Positions 9,761 through 14,484 of a stretch of 14,484 nt of DNA are shown piece by piece. Location: positions 1-14,484 of the forward strand of contig PKUI01000147.1 in assembly GCA_002869605.1 (NCBI GenBank), read 5' to 3'. The notes under the pieces are model-generated. The model was not told the DNA's origin, did no database searches, and saw nothing but the letters and a program-made list of their open reading frames with translations. Source of the stretch: Desulfuromonas sp. (GTDB lineage: Bacteria; Desulfobacterota; Desulfuromonadia; Desulfuromonadales; SZUA-401). How positions within the stretch are numbered: position 1 is the first letter of the stretch; each line of letters starts with the position of its first letter. A program made the position numbers and the translations under genes.

Positions 9761-10159
9761 ATGGAAGCCCGTATCGAGAAATTTCTTTCCGTCTCGGCCT
9801 ACGGTGTCGCTGGAGCTTCGACCAACCGCGACAAGTACGGCAACAAGGTACTGCGCTGCTACCAGCAGAACGGACGCCAGGTGGTGCCGATCAACCCGCG
9901 TGCCGAGCAGATCGAAGGGGTTGCATGCGTGGACAGCGTCGCCGATCTTCCGCAAGAGGTGAAGAGCCTGTCGATCATTACCCCACCCAAGATCACCGAG
10001 CAGGTGGTCGAGGCGGCGATCGCCAAGGGGATTGAAAATATCTGGATGCAGCCGGGCGCCGAGAGCCCGGCCGCTGTGGCCAGTTGCGAGAAAGCCGGCA
10101 TCAACGTGATTGCCGATGGTTCCTGCGTGCTGGTGGTGCTCGGTTACCATGAACATTAA
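9761..10159 (+). CDS. Small CoA-binding-domain protein (YccU-like)
   Basis: This 132-residue protein looks like a stand-alone Rossmann CoA-binding domain of the YccU/CoA_binding_2 type. It opens with a short helix and the GVAGASTNRDKYGNKVLRCY nucleotide-loop region (15-34). A second strand follows with VVPINPRAEQIEGV, where the NP turn is typical, then the strand LSIITPPKITEQVVEAA and the IENIWMQPGAES motif. It ends in the GINVIADGSCVLV strand. Family members bind CoA in vitro, but no general physiological role is settled, and I assign none. AAAGGAG lies seven bases before the ATG. It starts 14 bases after nuoN and overlaps the next gene by 11 bases, so it is probably co-transcribed with both. 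Confidence 0.85.
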   Translation: MEARIEKFLSVSAYGVAGASTNRDKYGNKVLRCYQQNGRQVVPINPRAEQIEGVACVDSVADLPQEVKSLSIITPPKITEQVVEAAIAKGIENIWMQPGAESPAAVASCEKAGINVIADGSCVLVVLGYHEH

Positions 10160-10997
10160 GCGTTTCAGGATACTGGTTATCGCTCTGGGCTTGCTGCTGG
10201 CCGGTGGGTATGCCAACGCGGCCCTGGAATGGCAGCTTCAGCAACCGCTGGCACTCGAAGAGGCTCCTGTCGCCACGGTCAGTTCGCCCGACGGCAAGCG
10301 TCTCTACGTACTCGGCGAAAAGGGAAATATCGAGGTCTACGATGCCCGCGGCAGGCTGGAGACCGTGATCGAGGTCCCGTTCAAGGCCGAGGGACTCGAT
10401 ATCAGCGCCGATGGCAAGCGCCTGTTCCTCAACGAGGCGGGCAAGAAACGGCTGCAGGTTATCTCCCTGGCCGAACGCTACACGATACCCCTTGGAGACT
10501 CGCCGTTCCGTGGGCCGGCCGATGCGTCCGTGGCGGTGGTGGTTTTCAGCGACTTCCAATGACCGTACTGTGCGCGGGTTCTCCCGCTACTCGACCAGGT
10601 GGTCGAGCAGTACCCAAAGGATGTCAAAGTAGTGTTCAAGAACTTTCCGTTACGCAACCACCCACAGGCCTTGCCGGCGGCTCGAGCAGCGCTGGCGGCG
10701 CATAACCAGGGGGAATTCTGGCCCTATCATGACAAGGTGTTTGCTGCCGGCAAGGGGCTGAACGAGCCGCTGTACAGCAAGTTTGCCAAGGAGCTGGGGC
10801 TCGACATGGCCCGTTTCGAGAAGGATCGTGTCGAACGGGCAGGCTATGAGCAGATTTCCGCCGATTTCAGGCTTGGTCAGGAGGTGGGGGTACGCGGCAC
10901 CCCGGCGATATATGTCAATGGCAGACCGCTTGAGCAGCGCAGCCCGGAGGCCTTGAAAGCTATGGTTGAGGAGGAGTTGCAGCGTACGACAAAATAG
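10149..10997 (+). CDS. Exported DsbA/thioredoxin-fold oxidoreductase with in-frame UGA: probable selenoprotein (U-P-Y-C)
   Basis: Read through the TGA at 10560-10562, this is one 282-residue protein. Residues 1-24 are a signal peptide ending ANA, so it acts outside the cytoplasm. Residues 37-110 hold two blade-like repeats with DGKRLYV and DGKRLFL. From about residue 118 comes a DsbA-like thioredoxin fold: GDSPFRGPADASV, then VVFSDFQ-U138-P-Y-C141, then the cis-proline loop GTPAIYVNGR (P252). Cysteine homologues typically read FSDFQCPYC, so the UGA replaces the attacking cysteine exactly. Both halves share one frame, and the downstream half has no convincing start. A candidate SECIS hairpin follows. 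Known Sec oxidoreductases in deltaproteobacteria make this plausible; its substrate is unknown. The alternative is a recent nonsense mutation. It overlaps the CoA-binding gene by 11 bases and ends at a strong terminator. Confidence 0.87.
10560..10610 (+). promoter_or_regulatory. Candidate bacterial SECIS element following UGA (Sec codon at 10560-10562)
   Basis: Downstream of the in-frame UGA a perfect 7-bp stem (10590-10596 with 10601-10607) closes a four-base loop, AGGU. Two further pairs flank it across an A-C mismatch (10587-10588 with 10109-equivalent positions 10609-10610). The loop begins 34 bases after the UGA and has G at its second position. From memory of published descriptions, bacterial SECIS loops lie about 16-37 bases from the UGA with an early loop G recognised by SelB. 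A second hairpin, GCGGG-UUCU-CCCGC at 10574-10587, lies closer but has no loop G, so I favour the distal one. The UGA is followed by C. The structure is a hand prediction. Confidence 0.6.
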
Positions 10998-11018
10998 TGA
11001 CAGATACGGAAGAACAAG

Positions 11019-11047
11019 GAGAGGGGCCTGGCCCCTCTCTTTTTTTT
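11019..11047 (+). terminator. Intrinsic terminator of the nuo/CoA-binding/selenoprotein operon
   Basis: A 9-bp perfect stem, GAGAGGGGC with GCCCCTCTC around the loop CTG, is followed by an unbroken run of eight T residues. It lies 21 bases after the oxidoreductase stop and is the first strong terminator seen after nuoF, so it probably ends the whole operon. Confidence 0.92.
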
Positions 11048-11061
11048 GTCAGAACGGAAGC

Positions 11062-11089
11062 TTGAAAAGATTCGTCGCTATGTTAAGAT
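11062..11089 (+). promoter_or_regulatory. Possible sigma-70-type promoter of the small Cys-rich gene
   Basis: TTGAAA (11062-11067) and TAAGAT (11084-11089) are separated by 16 bases in an A+T-rich stretch between a terminator and the next gene. They match the consensus hexamers at 5 and 4 of 6 positions. The proposal rests on sequence and placement alone. Confidence 0.45.
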
Positions 11090-11114
11090 CTCCTAATGTT
11101 AAAAAGGGGGGGAG

Positions 11115-11312
11115 ATGTCATTCTGCAACATTCTTGAAAGCTGCCAGTTTTTCAAACTTTATGGCGAGAGTAGCGACCGGGTGTGCAAAGGGTTTATTGA
11201 TTGTTACTGCCGCGGACCGCTATGGGATCGCTGTGCACGCAAAGGTTACTTTGCCAGCAAGGGAGAACAGCCGGAAGGGCGCATGTTGCAGAGTGGCGAG
11301 CTGCTGGAATAG
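11115..11312 (+). CDS. Small cysteine-rich protein, function unknown
   Basis: This is a 65-residue protein with six cysteines in the first 40 residues: C4, C10, C24, C30, C32 and C40. The pattern is C-x5-C-x-F-F, then C-x5-C-x-C-x-G-x5-C-A-R. It resembles small proteins common in Geobacter relatives (C..L..C.FF ... YC.G....CAR), an uncharacterised group that I recognise only by pattern. The cysteines suggest metal or Fe-S binding, which is inference. There is no signal peptide, so it is probably cytoplasmic. A purine-rich AAGGGGGGAG directly precedes the ATG. It has its own flanking terminators and a possible promoter, so it is a single-gene unit. The last 20 residues are polar and probably disordered. 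Confidence 0.72.
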   Translation: MSFCNILESCQFFKLYGESSDRVCKGFIDCYCRGPLWDRCARKGYFASKGEQPEGRMLQSGELLE

Positions 11313-11336
11313 ACAACAAAGGTTACCTGACGCAGG

Positions 11337-11363
11337 GGCCGTCCATGCTTGGGCGGCCTTTTT
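11337..11363 (+). terminator. Intrinsic terminator after the small Cys-rich gene
   Basis: GGCCGTCC and GGGCGGCC form an 8-bp stem with one G-U pair around a six-base loop, followed by five T residues. It serves the + strand gene. Its T tract touches the stop codon of the opposing YkgJ-type gene, so the two convergent units share this junction. Confidence 0.8.
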
Positions 11364-11979
11364 AGTTGTCGATGTGCTCGGACAGTAATCCAGCGAGGCG
11401 ATAGGAGTTGTGGTCGCAGCCGTATTCTTCGAGGGCCGTAGCGAGGCCGAGGTAGGCCGTGTTGAAAAGCTGCTTCTGGTTCAGGTTGCAGATGATCTGA
11501 GGGGGTTCCCCGAGGGCGAGCATGGCGATCGCCTCGCGGCACTGACCGGGGTCGGTCGAGCTGATGCTGCGGCAGAGCAGCGGGCGCACCGGGTGGATGG
11601 AGCAATTTTGCTGCGGGTCGAGAAAGGCACACGCTTTACGCACCATCATCCGTTCTTCGTCGTCGAGCCAACGGGTCTCCTGGTGAAGGGTTGCGAGGTC
11701 GGTAGAGAGTTTTGCGCGGTGGGCTGCGGAGAAGGTCTGCTGCACGTATTCGGCGATGGCCAATGCCTCGGGTTCGAGGATCTCGACGTTAATCGCACAG
11801 CAGGTTCCACAGCCGGGTCCACAGGCAGTGGGGGTGGTGTCCGTCGGGTCATGCGCAAGACTCTCCTCGGCCAACTCGACCACGGCTCGCCAGGCCGAAA
11901 GACGTTCCTGGGTGCCCTTGCCGAGACTTAAAGATGCGGCAGCAGCGTGGCCAAAGCGATTTGAAGCGTGTGATGTCAT
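11362..11979 (-). CDS. YkgJ-family CxxCxxCC-type metal-binding protein
   Basis: This 205-residue protein belongs by pattern to the YkgJ (zinc- or iron-chelating) family. The first cluster is CGPGCGTCC (C53, C57, C60, C61). A later block is C-A-F-L-D (C117), then CSIHPVRPLLCR (C126 to C136), with another cysteine at C147. This spacing of eight cysteines is the family hallmark; the cofactor and job are not established. The open frame continues upstream to 12054, but I place the start at 11979. There an AGCAGGG precedes the ATG, and the likely promoter (12017-12045) would put the transcript start downstream of the earlier ATGs. It is transcribed divergently from the DUF393 gene. Confidence 0.85.
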   Translation of the reverse strand: MTSHASNRFGHAAAASLSLGKGTQERLSAWRAVVELAEESLAHDPTDTTPTACGPGCGTCCAINVEILEPEALAIAEYVQQTFSAAHRAKLSTDLATLHQETRWLDDEERMMVRKACAFLDPQQNCSIHPVRPLLCRSISSTDPGQCREAIAMLALGEPPQIICNLNQKQLFNTAYLGLATALEEYGCDHNSYRLAGLLSEHIDN

Positions 11980-12016
11980 GGCATCCCTGCTTTCTGTCAG
12001 ATGATAAGTGACCACC

Positions 12017-12045
12017 ATTTTTGCCTGTCGATACGATGTTGTCAA
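12017..12045 (-). promoter_or_regulatory. Probable promoter of the YkgJ-family gene
   Basis: On the minus strand a perfect TTGACA (12045-12040) is followed, after 17 bases, by AAAAAT (12022-12017, 4 of 6 to consensus). It would start transcription near 12010, about 30 bases before the ATG at 11979, which supports that shorter start. Confidence 0.6.
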
Positions 12046-12132
12046 ATCACGCAAAGACGAAGGGCGCTGCGCAGGGAACAGAGGACAGCTTTTCGATCTT
12101 CGAAATTAAATGAAAATATTATCCTTCAGGGG

Positions 12133-12160
12133 TTGGCGAATATGTAACTATGACTAAAAT
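12133..12160 (+). promoter_or_regulatory. Possible promoter of the DUF393 gene
   Basis: TTGGCG (12133-12138) and TAAAAT (12155-12160) are spaced by 16 bases, matching consensus at 4 and 5 of 6. Initiation near 12167 would leave a short leader containing GAAAGGGG before the ATG at 12189. The surrounding 100 bases are unusually A+T-rich for this window. Confidence 0.4.
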
Positions 12161-12188
12161 GGTAATGAACAAGAAAGGGGTAATAAAA

Positions 12189-12599
12189 ATGACCACAGAT
12201 AAGCTCGAGGTCTTTTTTGACGGCAGTTGTTCTGTTTGTGCTCAGGAGATGAATCATTACCGGCGAAGGGATAAAGCATGTACGCTCGAATTCATCGATA
12301 TTTCGGCGCCCCGGTTCGAGGCACATCTCCACGGGCAGAGTCTTGAACGTTTTATGGCGCGATTGCACGTCAAGTCCGCCGATGGGACATTTTTCACCGG
12401 GGTGGATGCGTTTGCGGAGATATGGAGGAGGCTTCCCGGGATCCATCTGGACCTGTTCGCTGCAGGAGTCCAGTTGCCGGGTGTCCATCTGCTGGCGACG
12501 CTTGGTTATGAGCTGTTTGCCTGGCTACGCCCCTGGCTACCGAGGCGCAACTGTGAAGAGGGTCATTGTCACTTTGGGACTATGCAGTCACGTCATTAA
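12189..12599 (+). CDS. DCC/DUF393-family thiol-disulfide protein
   Basis: This 136-residue protein has the family opening EVFFDGSCSVC: a strand, then D11-G12-x-C14-x-x-C17, the thioredoxin-like CxxC of the DCC1-like (DUF393) family. A helix and the strand LEFIDIS follow. The middle carries SADGTFFTGVDAFAEIWRRL, equivalent to the conserved G...G.dA....... segment. The C-terminus has LGYELFAWLRPWLPRR and two more cysteines (NCEEGHC). Members are predicted thiol-disulfide oxidoreductases with no settled substrate. The frame stays open to an ATG at 12150, but the start at 12189 has AAAGGGG eight bases upstream and fits the possible promoter. It is convergent with the ferritin gene. Confidence 0.83.
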   Translation: MTTDKLEVFFDGSCSVCAQEMNHYRRRDKACTLEFIDISAPRFEAHLHGQSLERFMARLHVKSADGTFFTGVDAFAEIWRRLPGIHLDLFAAGVQLPGVHLLATLGYELFAWLRPWLPRRNCEEGHCHFGTMQSRH

Positions 12600-12600
12600 G

Positions 12601-12631
12601 ATAAAGGCGGGTCACGAAGACCCGCCTTTAT
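12601..12631. terminator. Bidirectional hairpin terminator between DUF393 and ferritin genes
   Basis: A 13-bp perfect stem, ATAAAGGCGGGTC with GACCCGCCTTTAT around ACGAA, lies two bases after the DUF393 stop and 24 bases beyond the ferritin stop. It has A/T at both bases of the stem, so it can serve both convergent genes, although neither strand has a long T run. Confidence 0.8.
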
Positions 12632-12654
12632 GATCTGTTCAAAAGGTGATTGAG

Positions 12655-13167
12655 TCAGGCTTCGGCAGCAGGCGGCACGAATGTGCGTGCTGCGAGCTCC
12701 TCGTCGAGGCGCAGCAGGCCGTTGCCGTCGTCACCGATCCGTTGCAGTTTGCGCAGGATCAGGGAGAAAGTGGACTCTTCTTCAACCTGCTCAGAGACGA
12801 ACCACTGTAACATGGTGTCGGCCGGGTAGCAGTTCTCCTCGCGGGCGATCTTGACCAGGTTGTGGATGCTGGCGGTAACGAACTTCTCATGTTCCAGACC
12901 GTATTCGAATGCTGCCAGGGGCGAGTCGTACTCGTTCTGCGGCTTGTCGAAGCCGCGCAGGTCGATGCGCACGCCGGCTTCGCAGATAAAATTAAAAAAC
13001 TTTTCGCCGTGGGTCATCTCTTCCAGGGCCTGAACGCGCATCCAGCTGGCGATTCCGGGCAGGTCCTCATCTTCAAAATAGCCGGCCATGGCCATGTAGA
13101 GGTAGGCGGAGAAGAATTCGTTCTTCATCTGTTCGTTCAGGGCATCAAGTAGTTTGTCGCTGATCAT
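12655..13167 (-). CDS. ftnA: Non-haem bacterial ferritin (FtnA type)
   Basis: Ferritin oxidises Fe(II) at a di-iron ferroxidase centre and stores the mineral in a 24-subunit cytoplasmic shell. The 170 residues form the four-helix fold, and every ligand position of E. coli FtnA can be matched by number. Site A is E17, E50 and H53. Site B adds E94 and E130 with Q127. The third site has E49, E126 and E129. Y24 is also present. There is no haem-binding methionine pattern to suggest bacterioferritin. GGAGG lies five bases before the ATG on the minus strand. The gene is divergent from ysxC, with a palindrome between them; no clear Fur box was recognised. Confidence 0.95.
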   Translation of the reverse strand: MISDKLLDALNEQMKNEFFSAYLYMAMAGYFEDEDLPGIASWMRVQALEEMTHGEKFFNFICEAGVRIDLRGFDKPQNEYDSPLAAFEYGLEHEKFVTASIHNLVKIAREENCYPADTMLQWFVSEQVEEESTFSLILRKLQRIGDDGNGLLRLDEELAARTFVPPAAEA

Positions 13168-13202
13168 GGAAACCTCCGTAAGGGCTTAAATTCAGTAGAG
13201 AC

Positions 13203-13230
13203 AGCATAGCAAAAGGCGTGTTGTTGTCCA
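13203..13230 (-). promoter_or_regulatory. Probable promoter of the ferritin gene
   Basis: On the minus strand TGGACA (13230-13225, 5 of 6) is followed, after 16 bases, by TATGCT (13208-13203). The latter is preceded by TGC, giving an extended -10 element (TGnTATGCT). Transcription would start near 13196, about 30 bases before the ATG. Confidence 0.55.
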
Positions 13231-13240
13231 GTTCGCCCAA

Positions 13241-13255
13241 GGTGATTGCATCACC
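13241..13255. promoter_or_regulatory. Perfect palindrome GGTGAT-TGC-ATCACC, possible operator
   Basis: Two 6-bp arms surround a three-base centre between the divergent ferritin and ysxC genes. It lies just upstream of the ferritin -35 and overlaps a weak TTGCAT -35 candidate for ysxC (13246-13251, with TAGACT 17 bases later). Spacing does not fit the usual CRP (6-base) or FNR (4-base) centre, so the binding protein is unknown. Confidence 0.4.
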
Positions 13256-13304
13256 GTGAAGGCTGAGTTAGACTGCCGGCACCCAACCATTCAGGAGCGT
13301 TGTT

Positions 13305-13907
13305 GTGCAGGTCGTTTCGGCAGAATTTATAAAGAGTGCGGTCAAGCCCGCGGGATATCCAGAGAGTGTTCTTCCCGAGGTGGCGTTTGTCGGGCGCAGC
13401 AATGTCGGCAAGAGCTCGCTGATCAACGTGTTGGTCAACCGCAAGAGCCTGGTGCGCACCTCGCGCACCCCGGGACGGACGCAGCTGATCAACTTTTTCG
13501 ATATCAACCACGCCATGACGCTGGTCGATTTGCCCGGTTACGGTTTCGCCAAGGTGCCGCTGGCGGTGAAGAAAGCGTGGGGGCCGATGATCCGCGGCTA
13601 CCTGGGGCAGCGCGAGAACCTGCGGGCGGTGATTTTTATTCTCGATGTGCGACGGGTGCCGAATGCCGATGATCTCGAGATGCTCGATTGGCTCGAGGAG
13701 TTCGAGATTCCGACCATCCCGGTGGTGACCAAGGTCGACAAGCTGAGTAAAAATGAGGTGGGGCGCCAGTTGAAGAAGATCGCCGAGGTGACCGGGCTCC
13801 CCGAAGAGGCGTTCAGCCTCTTCTCGGCGCATACCCGTCGGGGCAAGGACGAGGTCTGGGAGAGGATCGGCGTCGCGACCGAGGAGGGTGCTGAAAGTAC
13901 GTCCTAG
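13305..13907 (+). CDS. ysxC: Ribosome biogenesis GTP-binding protein YsxC/EngB
   Basis: YsxC (EngB, YihA) is a small GTPase needed for assembly of the 50S ribosomal subunit. The 200 residues carry all GTPase motifs: G1 GRSNVGKSS (30-38), the switch-I region RTPGRTQ (54-60), G3 DLPGYG (75-80) and G4 TKVDKL (142-147). A G5-like SAHTRRG begins at 174. The characteristic [12 protein letters not shown] and [10 protein letters not shown] segments separate it from Era and EngA. The start is a GTG, chosen because AGGAG lies eight bases upstream and it gives the usual family N-terminus; no ATG is available upstream in frame at a sensible distance. It appears to be a single-gene unit, with no terminator between it and the riboswitch promoter. 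Confidence 0.96.
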   Translation: MQVVSAEFIKSAVKPAGYPESVLPEVAFVGRSNVGKSSLINVLVNRKSLVRTSRTPGRTQLINFFDINHAMTLVDLPGYGFAKVPLAVKKAWGPMIRGYLGQRENLRAVIFILDVRRVPNADDLEMLDWLEEFEIPTIPVVTKVDKLSKNEVGRQLKKIAEVTGLPEEAFSLFSAHTRRGKDEVWERIGVATEEGAESTS

Positions 13908-13919
13908 GGTGCTCAGGCA

Positions 13920-13948
13920 TTGACACCCGCGAGGGGCTCTGCTACAAA
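13920..13948 (+). promoter_or_regulatory. Promoter of the cobalamin riboswitch transcript
   Basis: A perfect TTGACA (13920-13925) and TACAAA (13943-13948, 4 of 6) are separated by the optimal 17 bases. They start 13 bases after the ysxC stop, and the riboswitch begins about 30 bases past the expected transcription start. Confidence 0.75.
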
Positions 13949-13984
13949 GAAACGCACAGTAAAACAGACAGATACAAAAAAATT

Positions 13985-14143
13985 CGGGTGCCCGGCAATG
14001 GCCGGGAGAATAGGGAAGAGGGTGAGAATCCCTCGCTGCCCCGCAACTGTAAGTGGTGATGAACACCGGAAACTGCCACTGCCCTCAAGGAGGGCGGGAA
14101 GGCCCGGTCAGTAAGACGATCCACAAGCCAGGAGACCTGCCCG
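13985..14143 (+). ncRNA. Cobalamin (B12) riboswitch
   Basis: The stretch shows the conserved cobalamin-aptamer blocks in order. First is a GGTGCC opening at about 13987, then GGGAAGAGGGTGAGAATCCC at 14013-14032. GCTGCCCCGCAACTGTAA follows at 14035-14052, and GGGAAGGC lies near 14096. The diagnostic B12 box AGCCAGGAGACCTGCC is at 14126-14141. In the class, adenosyl- or related cobalamin binding to the nascent RNA lowers expression of B12 synthesis, transport or B12-independent isozyme genes. Here a terminator 57 bases further on suggests transcriptional attenuation. No downstream gene is in the window, so the target is not known. Confidence 0.96.
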
Positions 14144-14155
14144 GATGATGCCTGA

Positions 14156-14230
14156 CGACCTTTCGCGGGAGGGGTTCTGGGAGGATTGGTGTTATGCCAC
14201 CCCCGGCCTTTCAAAGGTCGGGGGTTTTTT
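14156..14230 (+). terminator. Riboswitch expression platform: antiterminator strand and intrinsic terminator
   Basis: The terminator stem runs from CCCCCGGCCT (14200-14209) to AGGTCGGGGG (14215-14224) with one G-U pair, and six T residues follow. The segment CGACCTTT at 14156-14163, just after the aptamer, is perfectly complementary to AAAGGTCG at 14213-14220 in the 3' arm. It could form a competing antiterminator when no ligand is bound. That on/off assignment is inference from pairing. Confidence 0.8.
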
Positions 14231-14250
14231 GTTTGTGGTATCGGTGGAGA

Positions 14251-14484
14251 AGAACCCAGGGGGTGCGCCCCCTGACGACGCCTTACTCTTTTGTGACGCC
14301 CCAAAAGAGTAAGCAGAAAAGGGCGCCCGGGCTCCTTGCCCGTCAAAGGTCCGCGGGTACCCGGAGCAGCAACACTCCCCGCCGGGCCTTCGCCATTCGC
14401 TGCGCTCAACTCTTCGGCCTGTTTCGGCGTGAAGCGTTGCCGCTCCGGCGGCGTCACACGGGGACTAGGTCGAAGACTTTGACA
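14251..14484. repeat. Gene-free, hairpin-rich intergenic repeat-like element
   Basis: No credible coding frame is seen from 14231 to the window end. The stretch holds consecutive inverted repeats. CAGGGGG/CCCCCTG lies at 14257-14274. An 11-bp perfect pair, CTTACTCTTTT/AAAAGAGTAAG, spans 14282-14313 around a ten-base centre. CGGGC/GCCCG lies at 14328-14342 and the palindrome CGGGTACCCG at 14354-14363. The AC-TCTTTT...AAAAGAG-T arrangement followed by GGGCGCCCGGGCTCCTTGCC resembles dispersed intergenic repeats that I recall from proteobacterial genomes. A second copy cannot be shown here. The final six bases are TTGACA, which may be a -35 element for something beyond the window. Confidence 0.45.

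Noticed and set aside
10599..10997. A separate downstream gene starting at GTG 10599
   Set aside because: It has no ribosome binding site, lacks the first strand and catalytic residues of the thioredoxin fold, and is in the same frame as the upstream half. A read-through single protein explains both halves.
10149..10997. Frameshift or sequencing-indel explanation for the split oxidoreductase
   Set aside because: The two halves share one frame with only a TGA between them, so no indel is needed. A point mutation from TGC/TGT remains possible but would have to hit exactly the catalytic cysteine.
11410..11931. Plus-strand open frame of 173 residues opposite the YkgJ-type gene
   Set aside because: The minus strand carries the clear eight-cysteine YkgJ pattern; the plus-strand translation shows no family features or start signals.
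13241..13255. Classical CRP or FNR site
   Set aside because: The arms GTGA/TCAC are separated by five bases and GTGAT/ATCAC by three, instead of six (CRP) or four (FNR).
13942..14457. 171-residue minus-strand open frame and a short plus-strand frame (13920-14114) over the riboswitch
   Set aside because: They overlap the conserved B12 aptamer and terminator; their translations are arginine- and proline-rich shadows.

Overview
The window is G+C-rich bacterial DNA, with codon third positions mostly G or C. It most resembles the Desulfuromonadales/Geobacter-type deltaproteobacteria (Desulfobacterota). This assignment is an inference from a full proton-pumping NADH dehydrogenase operon, an apparent selenocysteine-containing thiol oxidoreductase, small cysteine-rich proteins and a cobalamin riboswitch. 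No marker gene in the window fixes the genus.

Region 1 (1-9746, + strand) is the distal part of a nuo operon: the end of nuoF, then nuoG, H, I, J, K, L, M and N. Genes are packed with ATGA overlaps or gaps of at most 16 bases. Together they encode the last electron-input subunit (NuoG), the N6a/N6b ferredoxin arm (NuoI), the quinone-site subunit (NuoH) and the proton-pumping membrane arm (NuoJ-N) of respiratory complex I.

Region 2 (9761-11048, + strand) follows without a visible terminator. It holds a small CoA-binding Rossmann protein, then an exported DsbA/thioredoxin-fold protein whose reading frame is crossed by one in-frame TGA. That TGA sits exactly where the first cysteine of the CPYC redox motif should be, and a 7-bp hairpin with an AGGU loop follows it. 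The best reading is a selenoprotein with a U-P-Y-C active site, not two genes or a pseudogene. A strong intrinsic terminator ends this operon and is the likely end of the nuo transcript.

Region 3 (11062-13255) contains short single genes: a 65-residue cysteine-rich protein (+), a YkgJ-type CxxCxxCC metal-binding protein (-), a DCC/DUF393 thiol-disulfide protein (+) and a bacterial ferritin (-). Each has a plausible promoter, and hairpin terminators lie at the convergent junctions.

Region 4 (13256-14484) contains the GTPase gene ysxC/engB (+). It is followed by a good promoter, a complete cobalamin riboswitch and an intrinsic terminator with a candidate antiterminator. The last 250 bases hold no recognisable gene but are dense in inverted repeats and look like an intergenic repeat element. 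The gene controlled by the riboswitch must lie beyond the window or has been separated from it.
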